From Yoonia sp. (GTDB taxonomy: Bacteria; Pseudomonadota; Alphaproteobacteria; Rhodobacterales; Rhodobacteraceae), in the NCBI RefSeq assembly GCF_018402175.1, contig NZ_JAGYJK010000014.1:1-64000 (forward strand): DNA of 64,000 nucleotides, given 5' to 3'. A program made the position numbers and the translations under genes. A model generated the notes under the pieces. It searched no databases, was not told the DNA's origin, and worked only from the letters and a program-made list of their open reading frames with translations. This document shows positions 9,872 through 18,025 of this stretch, one piece after another (positions within the stretch are counted from its first letter, which is position 1; each line of letters begins with the position of its first letter).

Positions 9872-10867
9872 TTAAGCGACGCGCGCGCCATCGGCGGCGA
9901 AGTAGAATGGTTGTCTGGGGCTGATGCGGACGATATCGCCTTCTTTCAGGTTGGTATGCGGGTCCGTCACCGTAATCAGGTCGTGGGATTTGAACGTCAG
10001 ATGCAGGCGGGTCTGGTCGCCTAGCCGTTCGACACGCTGCACCATGCTGTCCTCGCCTTGACCCTGCACGATCTGTTCAGGCCGCAGCCCGATATGCGTG
10101 GCACTCGGCGGCGCGCCGCCAAAGACATCCGCGGGCAGGATGTTAATACGCGGCTGGCCAAGGCGGCTGGCGGCATAGATGCTGACGGGGTTTTGGTAAA
10201 TCTCACGCGGGGTACCGAATTGCACCAGCCGCCCGCGATCCAGTACGCCGACATGGGTGGCCATCGTCATCGCTTCGATCTGGTCGTGAGTGACGTAAAG
10301 CAAAGTTGCGCCGGAATTTGCCTGAATGCTTTTAAGCTCGATCCGCAGATCGGACCGCAATTTGGCATCCAGCGAACTCAGCGGTTCATCCATCAGATAG
10401 ACAGACGGATCACGCACCAGTGCGCGCCCGATGGACACACGCTGCATCTCGCCCCCCGACAGCGCTGTCGCTTTGTTGCCGAGCTTATGGCTTATCTGCA
10501 GGATTTCGGCCACTTCGCCGACCTTGCGGTCGATCTCGGCCTGCGGGGTGCGCAGGATCGGGGATTTCAGGGGAAATTCCAGATTTTGCCGCACAGTCAG
10601 ATGCGGATAAAGCGAGTATTGCTGGAACACCATCGCCACATCGCGCTGCGCGGGCGTCAGCCCTGTCATTTCGCGCCCGCCGATGGTGATGCGGCCAAGG
10701 TCGGGTCTGTCCAGCCCCGACACCATCCGCAGGGTCGTCGTCTTGCCCGCCCCCGTCGGCCCGAGCAGGACGACGAAAGACCCGTCTGGAATGGTCATCG
10801 TCACATCGTCCAGCGCCGAGGTCGCGCCAAAGGATTTGAAGATACCTTGCAGGGTGACTTCAGCCAT
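9872..10867 (-). CDS. Sugar ABC transporter ATP-binding protein (second)
   Basis: This MalK/UgpC-type ATPase has Walker A GPTGAGKTTT, signature LSGGEMQRVSIGRAL, Walker B VYLMDEPLSSLDAKL, the switch histidine in [14 protein letters not shown] and a C-terminal TOBE-like regulatory part (IGLRPEQIV). I chose the ATG giving MAEVTLQGIFKSFG; it overlaps the end of the preceding ATPase gene by 8 bp, so the two are translationally coupled. The signature reads LSGGEMQR rather than LSGGQxQR. Two adjacent, different ATPases in one operon suggest a heterodimeric motor, as in GlpS/GlpT of the rhizobial glycerol importer. The substrate is not evident. Confidence 0.9.
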   Translation of the reverse strand: MAEVTLQGIFKSFGATSALDDVTMTIPDGSFVVLLGPTGAGKTTTLRMVSGLDRPDLGRITIGGREMTGLTPAQRDVAMVFQQYSLYPHLTVRQNLEFPLKSPILRTPQAEIDRKVGEVAEILQISHKLGNKATALSGGEMQRVSIGRALVRDPSVYLMDEPLSSLDAKLRSDLRIELKSIQANSGATLLYVTHDQIEAMTMATHVGVLDRGRLVQFGTPREIYQNPVSIYAASRLGQPRINILPADVFGGAPPSATHIGLRPEQIVQGQGEDSMVQRVERLGDQTRLHLTFKSHDLITVTDPHTNLKEGDIVRISPRQPFYFAADGARVA

Positions 10868-11957
10868 GCCCCAACACTCCTTCATTGGCTTCGGACCGCA
10901 GCGCCTGTCCGGTCTTGGCGTCAAAGATCGTGACGGTGCGCGGATCGAAGGTCAGGCCGGTCGTGACGCCGGTGGCGACGTGATCGCTGCTCGCGACACG
11001 GGCCTTGACCGCGCCATTGGTGGTGTCGAGCGTCACGATCTGCGTCGTGCCAAGATATTCCGTCGCCACCACCCGCCCGCGATAGGGCGCACTGTCATCC
11101 AGCCGCACATGTTCGGGGCGCACCCCAAAAGTCAGCGCGCCGGATGCACCATGACGGCTTTGCGGGACCTGCATGGTGATCCCCTCCAGCGCGATTTGGT
11201 CCGCGCCCGCGTCGATGCTGCCGTGGAAATCCAGAAAATTCATCGGCGGCGATCCGATGAACTGCGCTACGAATTTCGTTGCGGGCCAGTCATAGATATC
11301 CTGCGGCACCCCAAATTGTTCGACCGATCCGTGGTTCATCACGACGATCTTGTCGCCCATCTGCATCGCCTCCAGCTGGTCATGGGTGACATAGACGGTC
11401 GTGGCCCCCATTCGGTCATGCAGGGCGCGCAGTTCCTCGGACATATGTTCGCGGAATTCGGCATCCAGCGCGCCAAGCGGTTCATCCATCAGGAAGGCCT
11501 TGGGTTCGCGCACGATGGCGCGGGCGAGGGCCACGCGCTGCCGATCGCCGCCCGACAACCCGCCGACGGGACGGTCGAGGATATTCGTTATCCCAAGGAT
11601 TTCAGCGATCTCATGCACCTTGGCCGTCACCTGCGCGCGCGGCATGCCTTGGCTGACCAACGGATAGCTGATGTTCTTGCGCACGTTCATATGTGGGTAC
11701 AGCGCGAACATCTGGAAAACAAAAGCGATATCGCGCTGGCTGGCGGGTTTCTGGCCCACCTCCTGCCCGTCGATGTAAATCTCGCCTGATGTCGGCAGTT
11801 CCAGCCCAGCCATCATGCGCAAGGTCGTGGTCTTACCGCAGCCGGACGGCCCCAGCAGCATGAAGAATTCGCCATCCTCCACCGTAAAGGTCGAGGATTT
11901 GACAGCATTGAACGCCCCGAAATCCTTGCGCAGATTTTCGATCCTAATCTGAGCCAT
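10860..11957 (-). CDS. Sugar ABC transporter ATP-binding protein (first)
   Basis: The protein begins MAQIRIENLRKDFGAFNAVK and carries Walker A GPSGCGKTTTL, signature LSGGDRQRVALARAI, Walker B AFLMDEPLGALDAEF and switch VYVTHDQLEAM. A C-terminal TOBE-like region (TFGVRPEHV) follows. The chosen ATG lies 2 bp after the stop of the upstream 62-residue gene; the open frame extends further upstream only because it reads through that gene. It is probably one half of a heterodimeric ATPase with the next gene. Position in the operon after the permeases is as expected for CUT1-type carbohydrate importers. Confidence 0.9.
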   Translation of the reverse strand: MAQIRIENLRKDFGAFNAVKSSTFTVEDGEFFMLLGPSGCGKTTTLRMMAGLELPTSGEIYIDGQEVGQKPASQRDIAFVFQMFALYPHMNVRKNISYPLVSQGMPRAQVTAKVHEIAEILGITNILDRPVGGLSGGDRQRVALARAIVREPKAFLMDEPLGALDAEFREHMSEELRALHDRMGATTVYVTHDQLEAMQMGDKIVVMNHGSVEQFGVPQDIYDWPATKFVAQFIGSPPMNFLDFHGSIDAGADQIALEGITMQVPQSRHGASGALTFGVRPEHVRLDDSAPYRGRVVATEYLGTTQIVTLDTTNGAVKARVASSDHVATGVTTGLTFDPRTVTIFDAKTGQALRSEANEGVLGHG

Positions 11958-11959
11958 GA

Positions 11960-12148
11960 TTACTCCGGGAAATGGCTGACGATGATGAACATCACCGTGC
12001 CGACAAGGGTGACGACGAAGGAATAGGTATAAAGCACCAACACGAAGGGCTGCATCAGCATCACGACACCAAGGCCGATCAGCACTGTCGCCAGCATCTC
12101 CCAAGGACCGCGCCGCAGCCGCACCAGACCGTTGATAAACCCGCTCAT
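11960..12148 (-). CDS. Small membrane protein of the ABC operon
   Basis: A 62-residue protein (MSGFINGLVRLRRGPWEMLA) has two hydrophobic segments, around 19-38 and 40-58. Its ATG overlaps the stop of the permease gene (ATGA) and the first ATPase gene starts 2 bp after its end, so it is made as part of the operon. I do not recognise the family. The rhizobial glycerol transporter operon also has a small membrane protein (GlpU), but this sequence lacks the features I recall for that DUF2160 type. A transporter accessory or assembly subunit is a guess based only on position. Confidence 0.7.
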   Translation of the reverse strand: MSGFINGLVRLRRGPWEMLATVLIGLGVVMLMQPFVLVLYTYSFVVTLVGTVMFIIVSHFPE

Positions 12149-13083
12149 TTGCGCACCGCCCCGAATGTGATCCCGCGCAGCAGGTGTTTGCGCAAAAGGA
12201 TGGTGAACACCATGACGGGGATCAGAAAGATCGTGGCACCAGCGGCGACGGCGGGCCAGTCCTTGCCGCTTGTGCCGATGATCGTGGGGATGAACGGCGG
12301 GGCTGTCTGCGCATTGCCCGATGTCAGCAGCACTGCAAAGGCATATTCGTTCCACGCAAAGATCAGGCAGAAGATCGCGGTCGAGGCGATCCCCGTCGCC
12401 GCCTGTGGCAACACGATCTTGTAGAATGCCTGAAACCGCGTGTAGCCGTCGATCAGGGCGGCCTCTTCATATTCAACTGGGATTTCGTCGATGAACCCCT
12501 TGAGCAACCAGACCGACAGCGACAGGTTGACGGCCGTATAAAGCAGGATCATCCCCAGATGCGTATCGCTGAGCCCCAGATTGCGGAACATCAGAAAGAT
12601 CGGGATAGCGACGGCAATCGGCGGCATCATCCGCGTGGACAGGATGAAGAACATCAGATCGTCCTTCAGCGGCACACGGAACCGGCTGAATGCATAGGCC
12701 GCCGCAGTGCCGAGGATCATGCAAAGTGCCGTGGACCCGAAACCGATGATGACCGAATTCAGGAACCTCTCGCCATATCGCGACGGGCCGGTAATGACGG
12801 TACCACGGTTCTGGGCGATCTCGTCGTACCAGGTTTCCGGCGGGCCTGCGTCCTTGAGCATTTGCGGGGTGGCGCGGGTGCGGTCGGTGAACAGGTTGAC
12901 GTAACCTTCCATCGTTGGCTCGAATAAGATGACGGGCGGATAGGCGATGGAATCATTGGGCGACTTGAAGCCTGTGGCGATGATCCAGAGCAGTGGCACC
13001 ATCGTGATGATCGCGTAGCCGACGACAAGGATGCCTGCCAACCATTTGGTTCCCATACGCGGTTCGGTGACGGAAAAGCTCAT
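12145..13083 (-). CDS. Carbohydrate ABC transporter permease (MalG type)
   Basis: The protein starts MSFSVTEPRMGTKWLAGILV and has about six membrane segments. The EAA-loop motif EYEEAALIDGYTRFQAFYKIVLP, which contacts the ATPase, is present, as is the typical MalG-class C-terminus (LLRGITFGAVRK). The start overlaps the stop of the first permease gene by four bases (ATGA). An unusually long periplasmic segment (ATPQMLKDAGPPETWYDEIA) lies between the first two membrane segments. It should form the channel with the upstream permease. Confidence 0.9.
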   Translation of the reverse strand: MSFSVTEPRMGTKWLAGILVVGYAIITMVPLLWIIATGFKSPNDSIAYPPVILFEPTMEGYVNLFTDRTRATPQMLKDAGPPETWYDEIAQNRGTVITGPSRYGERFLNSVIIGFGSTALCMILGTAAAYAFSRFRVPLKDDLMFFILSTRMMPPIAVAIPIFLMFRNLGLSDTHLGMILLYTAVNLSLSVWLLKGFIDEIPVEYEEAALIDGYTRFQAFYKIVLPQAATGIASTAIFCLIFAWNEYAFAVLLTSGNAQTAPPFIPTIIGTSGKDWPAVAAGATIFLIPVMVFTILLRKHLLRGITFGAVRK

Positions 13084-14033
13084 CGTTGTTTGACCTTGTT
13101 CAGGGCTTTGACATAGATCGACGCAAGGCCAAATACGGTCACGAAAAGGATCACGGCATAGGCGGATGAATAGCCCGTGCGCCAACGCTCGAACGCCTCT
13201 CGTTTCAGGTCTATAGAGGTCAGCGTGGTTGTGTTGCCCGGCCCGCCGCCGGTCAGTTGCACGACCAGATCGAACATCTTGAAGTTCTCGATCCCGCGAA
13301 ACAGCACCGCCAGCATCAGGAAAGGCAGCGCCATCGGCACGGTGATCGTCCAGAACTGGCGCCATTTGCTGGCGCGGTCGCATTCGGCGGCTTCATAGAT
13401 GCTGTCGGGTATCGACCTCAGACCCGCCAGACAGATCAGCATCACAAACGGCGTCCACATCCACGTGTCCACAATGATGATCGCCCAAGGTGCCAGATGC
13501 ACGTCGCCGATCATCGAAAAACTCGCAGCGTCGGCGCCAGTGAAAAAGGCCACGACGTAATTGAACAGCCCGATCTGCGGCTGATAAAGAAAGGTCCAGA
13601 AATTGCCGACAACGGCAGGCGACAGCATCATCGGAAACACGATGATCGTGGTCCAGAGGTCGTTGCCCTTGAATTTCATGTTGATCAGATAGGCAAGCGT
13701 GAAACCGATCAGCACCTGCAGGATGATCGTCCAGATCAGGAAATGCGCTGTCGCCTGCATCGTGTCCCAGATCGCGGGGTCCGACAGGATGCGTTCGTAA
13801 TTGCGTAGCCCCACCCATGACACTTCGTTGTTGGGGCGGTTGACTCGGTAATCTGTAAAGCTGAGCCGGATCGTCCAGATCAGCGGAAAGATATTGACCG
13901 CCAGCAACAGAAAGATCGTGGGTGCGACAAAGATCCAGGCGATCGTCCTGTCGGACAGGCCACGAATACGGCGAGCCACCCCGTGGGGCGTGCCGGCAGC
14001 CGCCCTATCGATGGGGGAAATGGTCATCAGCAT
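13080..14033 (-). CDS. Carbohydrate ABC transporter permease (MalF type)
   Basis: A 317-residue membrane protein with a first helix in IFVAPTIFLLLAVNIFPLIW and the EAA-like loop YEAAECDRASKWRQFWTITVP. The end (VKALNKVKQR) is typical of MalF/UgpA-class permeases. It is separated from the binding-protein gene by about 100 bp holding a stable hairpin, which probably lowers expression of the permease relative to the binding protein. An in-frame ATG two codons later (MTISPIDRAA) is an alternative start. Confidence 0.88.
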   Translation of the reverse strand: MLMTISPIDRAAAGTPHGVARRIRGLSDRTIAWIFVAPTIFLLLAVNIFPLIWTIRLSFTDYRVNRPNNEVSWVGLRNYERILSDPAIWDTMQATAHFLIWTIILQVLIGFTLAYLINMKFKGNDLWTTIIVFPMMLSPAVVGNFWTFLYQPQIGLFNYVVAFFTGADAASFSMIGDVHLAPWAIIIVDTWMWTPFVMLICLAGLRSIPDSIYEAAECDRASKWRQFWTITVPMALPFLMLAVLFRGIENFKMFDLVVQLTGGGPGNTTTLTSIDLKREAFERWRTGYSSAYAVILFVTVFGLASIYVKALNKVKQR

Positions 14034-14063
14034 CGTCCTTCGGGCGCGGTTTTCGGAAAATCA

Positions 14064-14098
14064 GCCCCAGCCGAGAGATAGAAAAAAACGGCTGGGGC
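14064..14098 (-). terminator. Intercistronic hairpin between binding protein and permease
   Basis: Perfect 10-bp arms (14064-14073 and 14089-14098, GCCCCAGCCG and its complement) flank a 15-nt loop that is T-rich on the transcribed strand. It begins 34 bp after the binding-protein stop. Such hairpins stabilise upstream mRNA or cause partial termination, giving excess binding protein. Confidence 0.75.
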
Positions 14099-14132
14099 GA
14101 TGGCACCGCCCATGAAAGGCGGCGTCAGAGGA

Positions 14133-15455
14133 TCAGAGCTTGCCTTCGTCCTCGAAGATTTCGGTCCAGTCGGCGACCAGTCCGTCAAGAGCCTCTTGTG
14201 CTGTGCCTTGGCCCGCGACCGCGTAGTTATGCACACGGTTCTGCATCGCCAGCAAAAGGTCAGCATAGGCAGGTTCGGCCCAGAAATCCTTCACGATCGC
14301 CATGCTGTCGAGAAAGGTCTGCGCATAGGGCTGGCTGGTTGCGAAACCAGGGTCCTCGACCACGGCGCGCAACGCGGAATAGCCACCGAGCTCCCACCAT
14401 TTCGCCTGCACTTCAGGCTGTGCGAACCACTGGATATACTCCAAAGCGGCATTCTGCTTGGACGAATAGGCGACGACTGAAATGCCCTGCCCGCCAAGCT
14501 GGGCGAATTGTCCGGCAGGTCCGGCAGGGTTCGGGAAATAACCCGCACGGCCACCGCCGACGTTTTCATCCGCCTCGACACCCGGCCAAATGAAGGCAAA
14601 GTTCATCTGCATCGCGACCTGACCTGACCGGAAAGCGTCGATATTCTCGCCCATGTACCAGTTCGACGAACCGGGGGGTGTCGCGGTGTCATAAAGCTCT
14701 TTGTAGAATTCAAGGCCCGCGACGGCCCCGGCAGAGTTCACGAACCCTTCCAGATCGTAAGGCTGGTCGGGGTTTTCATACTGGAAGCCGTAGTTATAAA
14801 GCGCGTTAGTCACGCCCATCGTGATCCCTTCGGACCCCCGTTCCGTATAGATCGCCGCACCGTAAACCGTGGTGCCGTCGATATCGCGGCCTTGGAAAAA
14901 CTGCGCGATATCTTTGAGTTCTTCCAGCGTGGCAGGCACGTCCAGCGCGCGGCCATAGGTTTCCTGAAACTCAGCCTGCAGTTCGGGGCGCTCGAACCAA
15001 TCCTTACGATAGGTCCAACCGACAACGTCGCCAAAAGCAGGCAGCGCCCAGTAGTTGGGCGTATTCTTAGGCCATTCGGAATAGCCCGTCACGGTTGCCG
15101 GAATGAAATCATTCATGCTGATGCCGTTGGCATCGAAAAAGTCATTCAGTTTAACATAATGGCCATTCTCAGCGCCGCCGCCGATCCACTGACTGTCGCC
15201 GATCATCAGGTCGCACAATTGCCCGCCGGAGTTCAATTCATTCAGCATCCTGTCGGCAAAGCTGGTCCACGGCACGAATTCGAACCGCATTGTGTGGCCG
15301 GATTGCGCCTCGAAATCCTTGCTCAGCTCGATCAGCGCGTTGGCGGGGTCCCATGCCGCCCAGCACAGCGTCAGGGTTTCAGCTTGGGCTGCGGATGCGA
15401 GGCTGGCCAATGCCAGCGCGCCTGCCGCCGTTGTCGTCATAAAACTGCGTTTCAT
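14133..15455 (-). CDS. Carbohydrate ABC transporter substrate-binding protein
   Basis: The 440-residue protein has a Sec signal peptide (MKRSFMTTTAAGALALASLA, then ASAAQA before ETLTLCWAAWDPAN). The body is a MalE/UgpB-like extracellular solute-binding protein (SBP_bac_1 type). It is the first gene of the operon, transcribed away from the LacI regulator, and a hairpin after its stop fits its need for high expression. The ligand cannot be read from sequence. With a DhaK-DhaL kinase in the operon, a polyol, a triose or tetrose derivative, or a glycoside is plausible. Confidence 0.9.
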   Translation of the reverse strand: MKRSFMTTTAAGALALASLASAAQAETLTLCWAAWDPANALIELSKDFEAQSGHTMRFEFVPWTSFADRMLNELNSGGQLCDLMIGDSQWIGGGAENGHYVKLNDFFDANGISMNDFIPATVTGYSEWPKNTPNYWALPAFGDVVGWTYRKDWFERPELQAEFQETYGRALDVPATLEELKDIAQFFQGRDIDGTTVYGAAIYTERGSEGITMGVTNALYNYGFQYENPDQPYDLEGFVNSAGAVAGLEFYKELYDTATPPGSSNWYMGENIDAFRSGQVAMQMNFAFIWPGVEADENVGGGRAGYFPNPAGPAGQFAQLGGQGISVVAYSSKQNAALEYIQWFAQPEVQAKWWELGGYSALRAVVEDPGFATSQPYAQTFLDSMAIVKDFWAEPAYADLLLAMQNRVHNYAVAGQGTAQEALDGLVADWTEIFEDEGKL

Positions 15456-15528
15456 TCCGTGTCCTCCTCCTCAGGATCTGTGACCGGCCCAGCCTCGTCG
15501 CTGTACCTGCCGCCTGACATGACGGTAA

Positions 15529-15574
15529 TGAGGCACGTGCATCATGACAAGCGTTTTTTGAGACACGTGCATCA
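15529..15574. promoter_or_regulatory. Two LacI-type operator candidates, 30 bp apart
   Basis: The divergent region between the ABC operon and its regulator contains TGAGGCACGTGCATCA (15529-15544) and TGAGACACGTGCATCA (15559-15574). The first is palindromic at 14 of 16 positions and the second at 12 of 16. They are identical except at one base and lie exactly 30 bp apart, close to three helical turns, so bound dimers would face the same side. A central palindrome with CG at the axis is typical of LacI-family operators. The neighbouring regulator (15653-16702) is the likely ligand; this is inference. Confidence 0.7.
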
Positions 15575-15652
15575 AGATCTGCTATGTCGGGGTATCAAAG
15601 CACTGCTGATGCTTGGGTTACTTACGGGCAAATCACTGATAAGCTGATCAAA

Positions 15653-16702
15653 ATGAACAGAAGTCTAGACCAGAAAACAATGTTGCGGCCCACGACAAAG
15701 GACTTGGCCAAAACCGCCGGAGTCAGCCGCGCCACCGTAGACCGCGTCCTGAACGGGCGCGAGGGCGTGCGTCAGGAGACCGTCGACCGCGTGAACGATG
15801 CCATCGCAGAGTTGGGATTCGTGCGCAATTTGCAGGCCGCCAATCTGGCCAGATCGCAAAGCTATCAGTTCATTTTTGCGCTGCCGCGCTCAGGAGACCA
15901 GTTTCTTGGTCAGATCGTTCGCCGTATTCAGGAGGCAGAGACGCTGTTCTCTGCTGATCATGTCTGGTGCGATGTGCATCACATCAACGAAAACGACCCG
16001 CACAGTATTTCCGCCTATCTGTCGTCCTTGTCCAAGACCGATGTGGCAGGTGTGGCGATCATGTCGCCTGAATCGCCGCAAGTGCGCGACGCGATTACCC
16101 GTTTGCAGGAACGCGGGGTCGCTACCTTGCCGTTCATCTCCAACCAGACGCTTATGGATGCCGACTGGGTCGGGATCGACAACCGCGCGGCGGGGGCGAC
16201 GGCGGGTCTTTTGCTCGGGCAGTTAGCAGGGGGGCGCCGGGGCACCCTTATGGTCATTGCCGAAAGCATGCAGTCGCGCGACAGTCTGGAGCGTCGGCTG
16301 GGCTTTGATCGGGAGATTTGCGAAAACTTCCCCGGACTGCGCGCGCTGCCGTCGCTGGAAACCTACGGCAACGCCGACCGCGCCCGCGCTATCATCGGCG
16401 CCAGCCTTGCGGTACATCCTGACATCGTCGGCATCTACATCATGGCGTCAGAGGCGCGCACGCCCCTATCGATCATCACCGACATGCATGTACCGCGCAG
16501 CGTCATCAGGATCGCGCATGAACGCACGCCCTTTACAGAACAGGCGTTGCGTGACCGCACGCTGGACGGCATCATCGCGCAGGATGCAGGTCACCTTGTG
16601 CGCAGCGCCATCCGGCGGTTGAAAGGGATCGTTGATCGCCGCAAAACACTCTTATCACAAGAGCAGATCAGGATCGAAATATTGCTGCGGACGAATATTT
16701 GA
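15653..16702 (+). CDS. LacI-family transcriptional regulator
   Basis: I place the start at MNRSLDQKTMLRPTTKDLAK. A helix-turn-helix (KDLAKTAGVSRATVDRVLNG) is followed by the hinge helix region and a periplasmic-binding-like ligand domain. The DNA-binding part is complete. It is divergent from the binding-protein operon, with two palindromic operator candidates between, so it probably represses or activates that operon in response to the imported sugar or its phosphate. ATGs at 15584 and 15680 are alternative starts; 15584 would put the operator-proximal DNA inside the gene and is less likely. Confidence 0.9.
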   Translation: MNRSLDQKTMLRPTTKDLAKTAGVSRATVDRVLNGREGVRQETVDRVNDAIAELGFVRNLQAANLARSQSYQFIFALPRSGDQFLGQIVRRIQEAETLFSADHVWCDVHHINENDPHSISAYLSSLSKTDVAGVAIMSPESPQVRDAITRLQERGVATLPFISNQTLMDADWVGIDNRAAGATAGLLLGQLAGGRRGTLMVIAESMQSRDSLERRLGFDREICENFPGLRALPSLETYGNADRARAIIGASLAVHPDIVGIYIMASEARTPLSIITDMHVPRSVIRIAHERTPFTEQALRDRTLDGIIAQDAGHLVRSAIRRLKGIVDRRKTLLSQEQIRIEILLRTNI

Positions 16703-17119
16703 GAAAGTATCGGTAACCTGGGTGGGTCAGCGATGTAAACTTTGCTCACCGAATTAACTCTAATTCTTGCAATCACCAGCCTAGCCGAAGTGTTTGAGAC
16801 CAGTCGCGCTCCACTGGATGGGAGTTCGGGCCTGCTACTTCCTACCTGTGGAATACTTCCACGTCGTCTTCATCCCCCAGCCGGGATTCTTATCGCCTAT
16901 TTTGTTCGCTGTGCCACACCTACCTGGACGTGAGCTTTCACATGGCCATGGACTGATTTTCGCACGTCCGCAGCGAAGGTCGGCTCCCAGCACTCCTTGT
17001 CACAATTTCTACCACCACGATGATGCGCTCACTCAAATATGCAAATAAGCCCACAATCTTTCCGGCTGACAACACCAACACAAAACCGTAGTGTGCGATA
17101 ACGCTGGAGGTACAGCACG
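16703..17119. other. Intergenic stretch with mobile-element-like right end
   Basis: No credible gene is visible between the LacI regulator and the fragment at 17120. The right end (about 17078-17117, from ACACAAAACCG to GGAGGTACAGCA) matches a stretch at about 50626-50665 with about five mismatches over 40 bases. A shared mobile-element leader is the simplest explanation. Confidence 0.45.
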
Positions 17120-17203
17120 ATGGTCGCACTCAAACCTGATACGCATGTGCTGCTGGACGGCGCTGTAAAGGTCTACCTGCGCGGCAACAGCAGGTTGACT
17201 TAA
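17120..17203 (+). pseudogene. Possible N-terminal scrap of an integrase
   Basis: A 27-codon frame (MVALKPDTHVLLDGAVKVYL and seven more residues) is preceded by a strong ribosome site (CTGGAGG, then 10 bases, then ATG) and stops at once at 17201. The pattern KPDT, DGAVKVYLRGNS is reminiscent of the first strand of some alphaproteobacterial tyrosine recombinases, but the match is from memory and short. The leader recurs near 50626. It may be only the stump of a deleted integrase. Confidence 0.3.
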
Positions 17204-18015
17204 CTTCGCAAGTTGTCGTGTAACGACGATACGTCAGCACAAATTTCTGTGAGTGCGTCGAAGACCTGAGGTGCGGCAGCAAGAACCCGTCCACCGCGTG
17301 TCAACATATGGTCCATGACAAAGCCTTCGGTGCGTCCGCCAGCCTCCTCGACCATGAGAAAGCCACCGAGACAATCCCAAGCATTCATATGCGGCTCAAA
17401 ATAACCGGCGAGCCGCCCTGCTGCGACATCGGCAAGCATCATCGCTCCTGACCCGCTGCGGTAATAGGCGCCGCCCGCCTGCAGAAGCCTTTCGATCACA
17501 CCTGCTGCGTCGGTAGGGGGCGTCCTGTGGCTTGCGCCGATCGCAGTCATCGCATCCGTGATCGCAAGTTTGGGCGATATTTGCTGAAGGACCCCGTCGC
17601 AGCGGAAGCCCCCGCCCAGTCGCGCATCGTAAAGGAGGTCGTGAGCGGGCGCAAAAGTGGCGGCAGCTACAACGCGATCCCTTTCGACTACGGCGATAGC
17701 CACGCACCAATGCGGCAGTCCTGATAGGAATGGCATGGTACCATCGATTGGATCGATCACCCACGTAAAGCCGCTGATGCCTGGCGTCGGAGAGCCTTCC
17801 TCGCCAATGATAGCATCCTCTGGGAAGGCTTTCGAGATCGCGTCGCGGATCAGCACTTCAACCTCACGGTCGGCGCGGCTAACCACGTCCTGCCGGGCCG
17901 CTTTGGCCTCAACAGCAAGGGTGTCGCGTCGGTTAAAAAAGTCGAGTGCTGCCACACCTGCGTGGCGGGCCAAATCACAAGCATAGGCATGGCGTTTCAT
18001 GATCGCGTCGGTCAT
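17200..18015 (-). CDS. Inositol-monophosphatase-family phosphatase
   Basis: The 271-residue protein starts MTDAIMKRHAYACDLARHAG and has the metal and phosphate motifs of the IMPase/FBPase superfamily. These are IGEEGSP (E72/E73), WVIDPIDGTMPF (D88, D91) and, near residue 215, AWDCLGG with the third aspartate. The usual GTxNF reads GTMPF. It is the last gene after an AfuABC-like importer, starting 10 bp after the ATPase stop, so a role in dephosphorylating an imported sugar or cyclitol phosphate is plausible. A start at 18057 is possible but would overlap the ATPase gene. Confidence 0.88.
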   Translation of the reverse strand: MTDAIMKRHAYACDLARHAGVAALDFFNRRDTLAVEAKAARQDVVSRADREVEVLIRDAISKAFPEDAIIGEEGSPTPGISGFTWVIDPIDGTMPFLSGLPHWCVAIAVVERDRVVAAATFAPAHDLLYDARLGGGFRCDGVLQQISPKLAITDAMTAIGASHRTPPTDAAGVIERLLQAGGAYYRSGSGAMMLADVAAGRLAGYFEPHMNAWDCLGGFLMVEEAGGRTEGFVMDHMLTRGGRVLAAAPQVFDALTEICADVSSLHDNLRS

Positions 18016-18025
18016 TTTGGCTCCG

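Noticed and set aside
8969-10933. Long plus-strand open frames opposite dhaK-dhaL and the ATPase
   Set aside because: Shadow frames in GC-rich DNA; the minus-strand frames carry complete enzyme motifs.
8240-15455. Identification as the rhizobial GlpSTPQUV glycerol transporter
   Set aside because: Gene layout is similar, but the ATPases and the small membrane protein lack the sequence features I recall for GlpS/GlpT and GlpU, and a DhaK-DhaL kinase rather than GlpK/GlpD is present.
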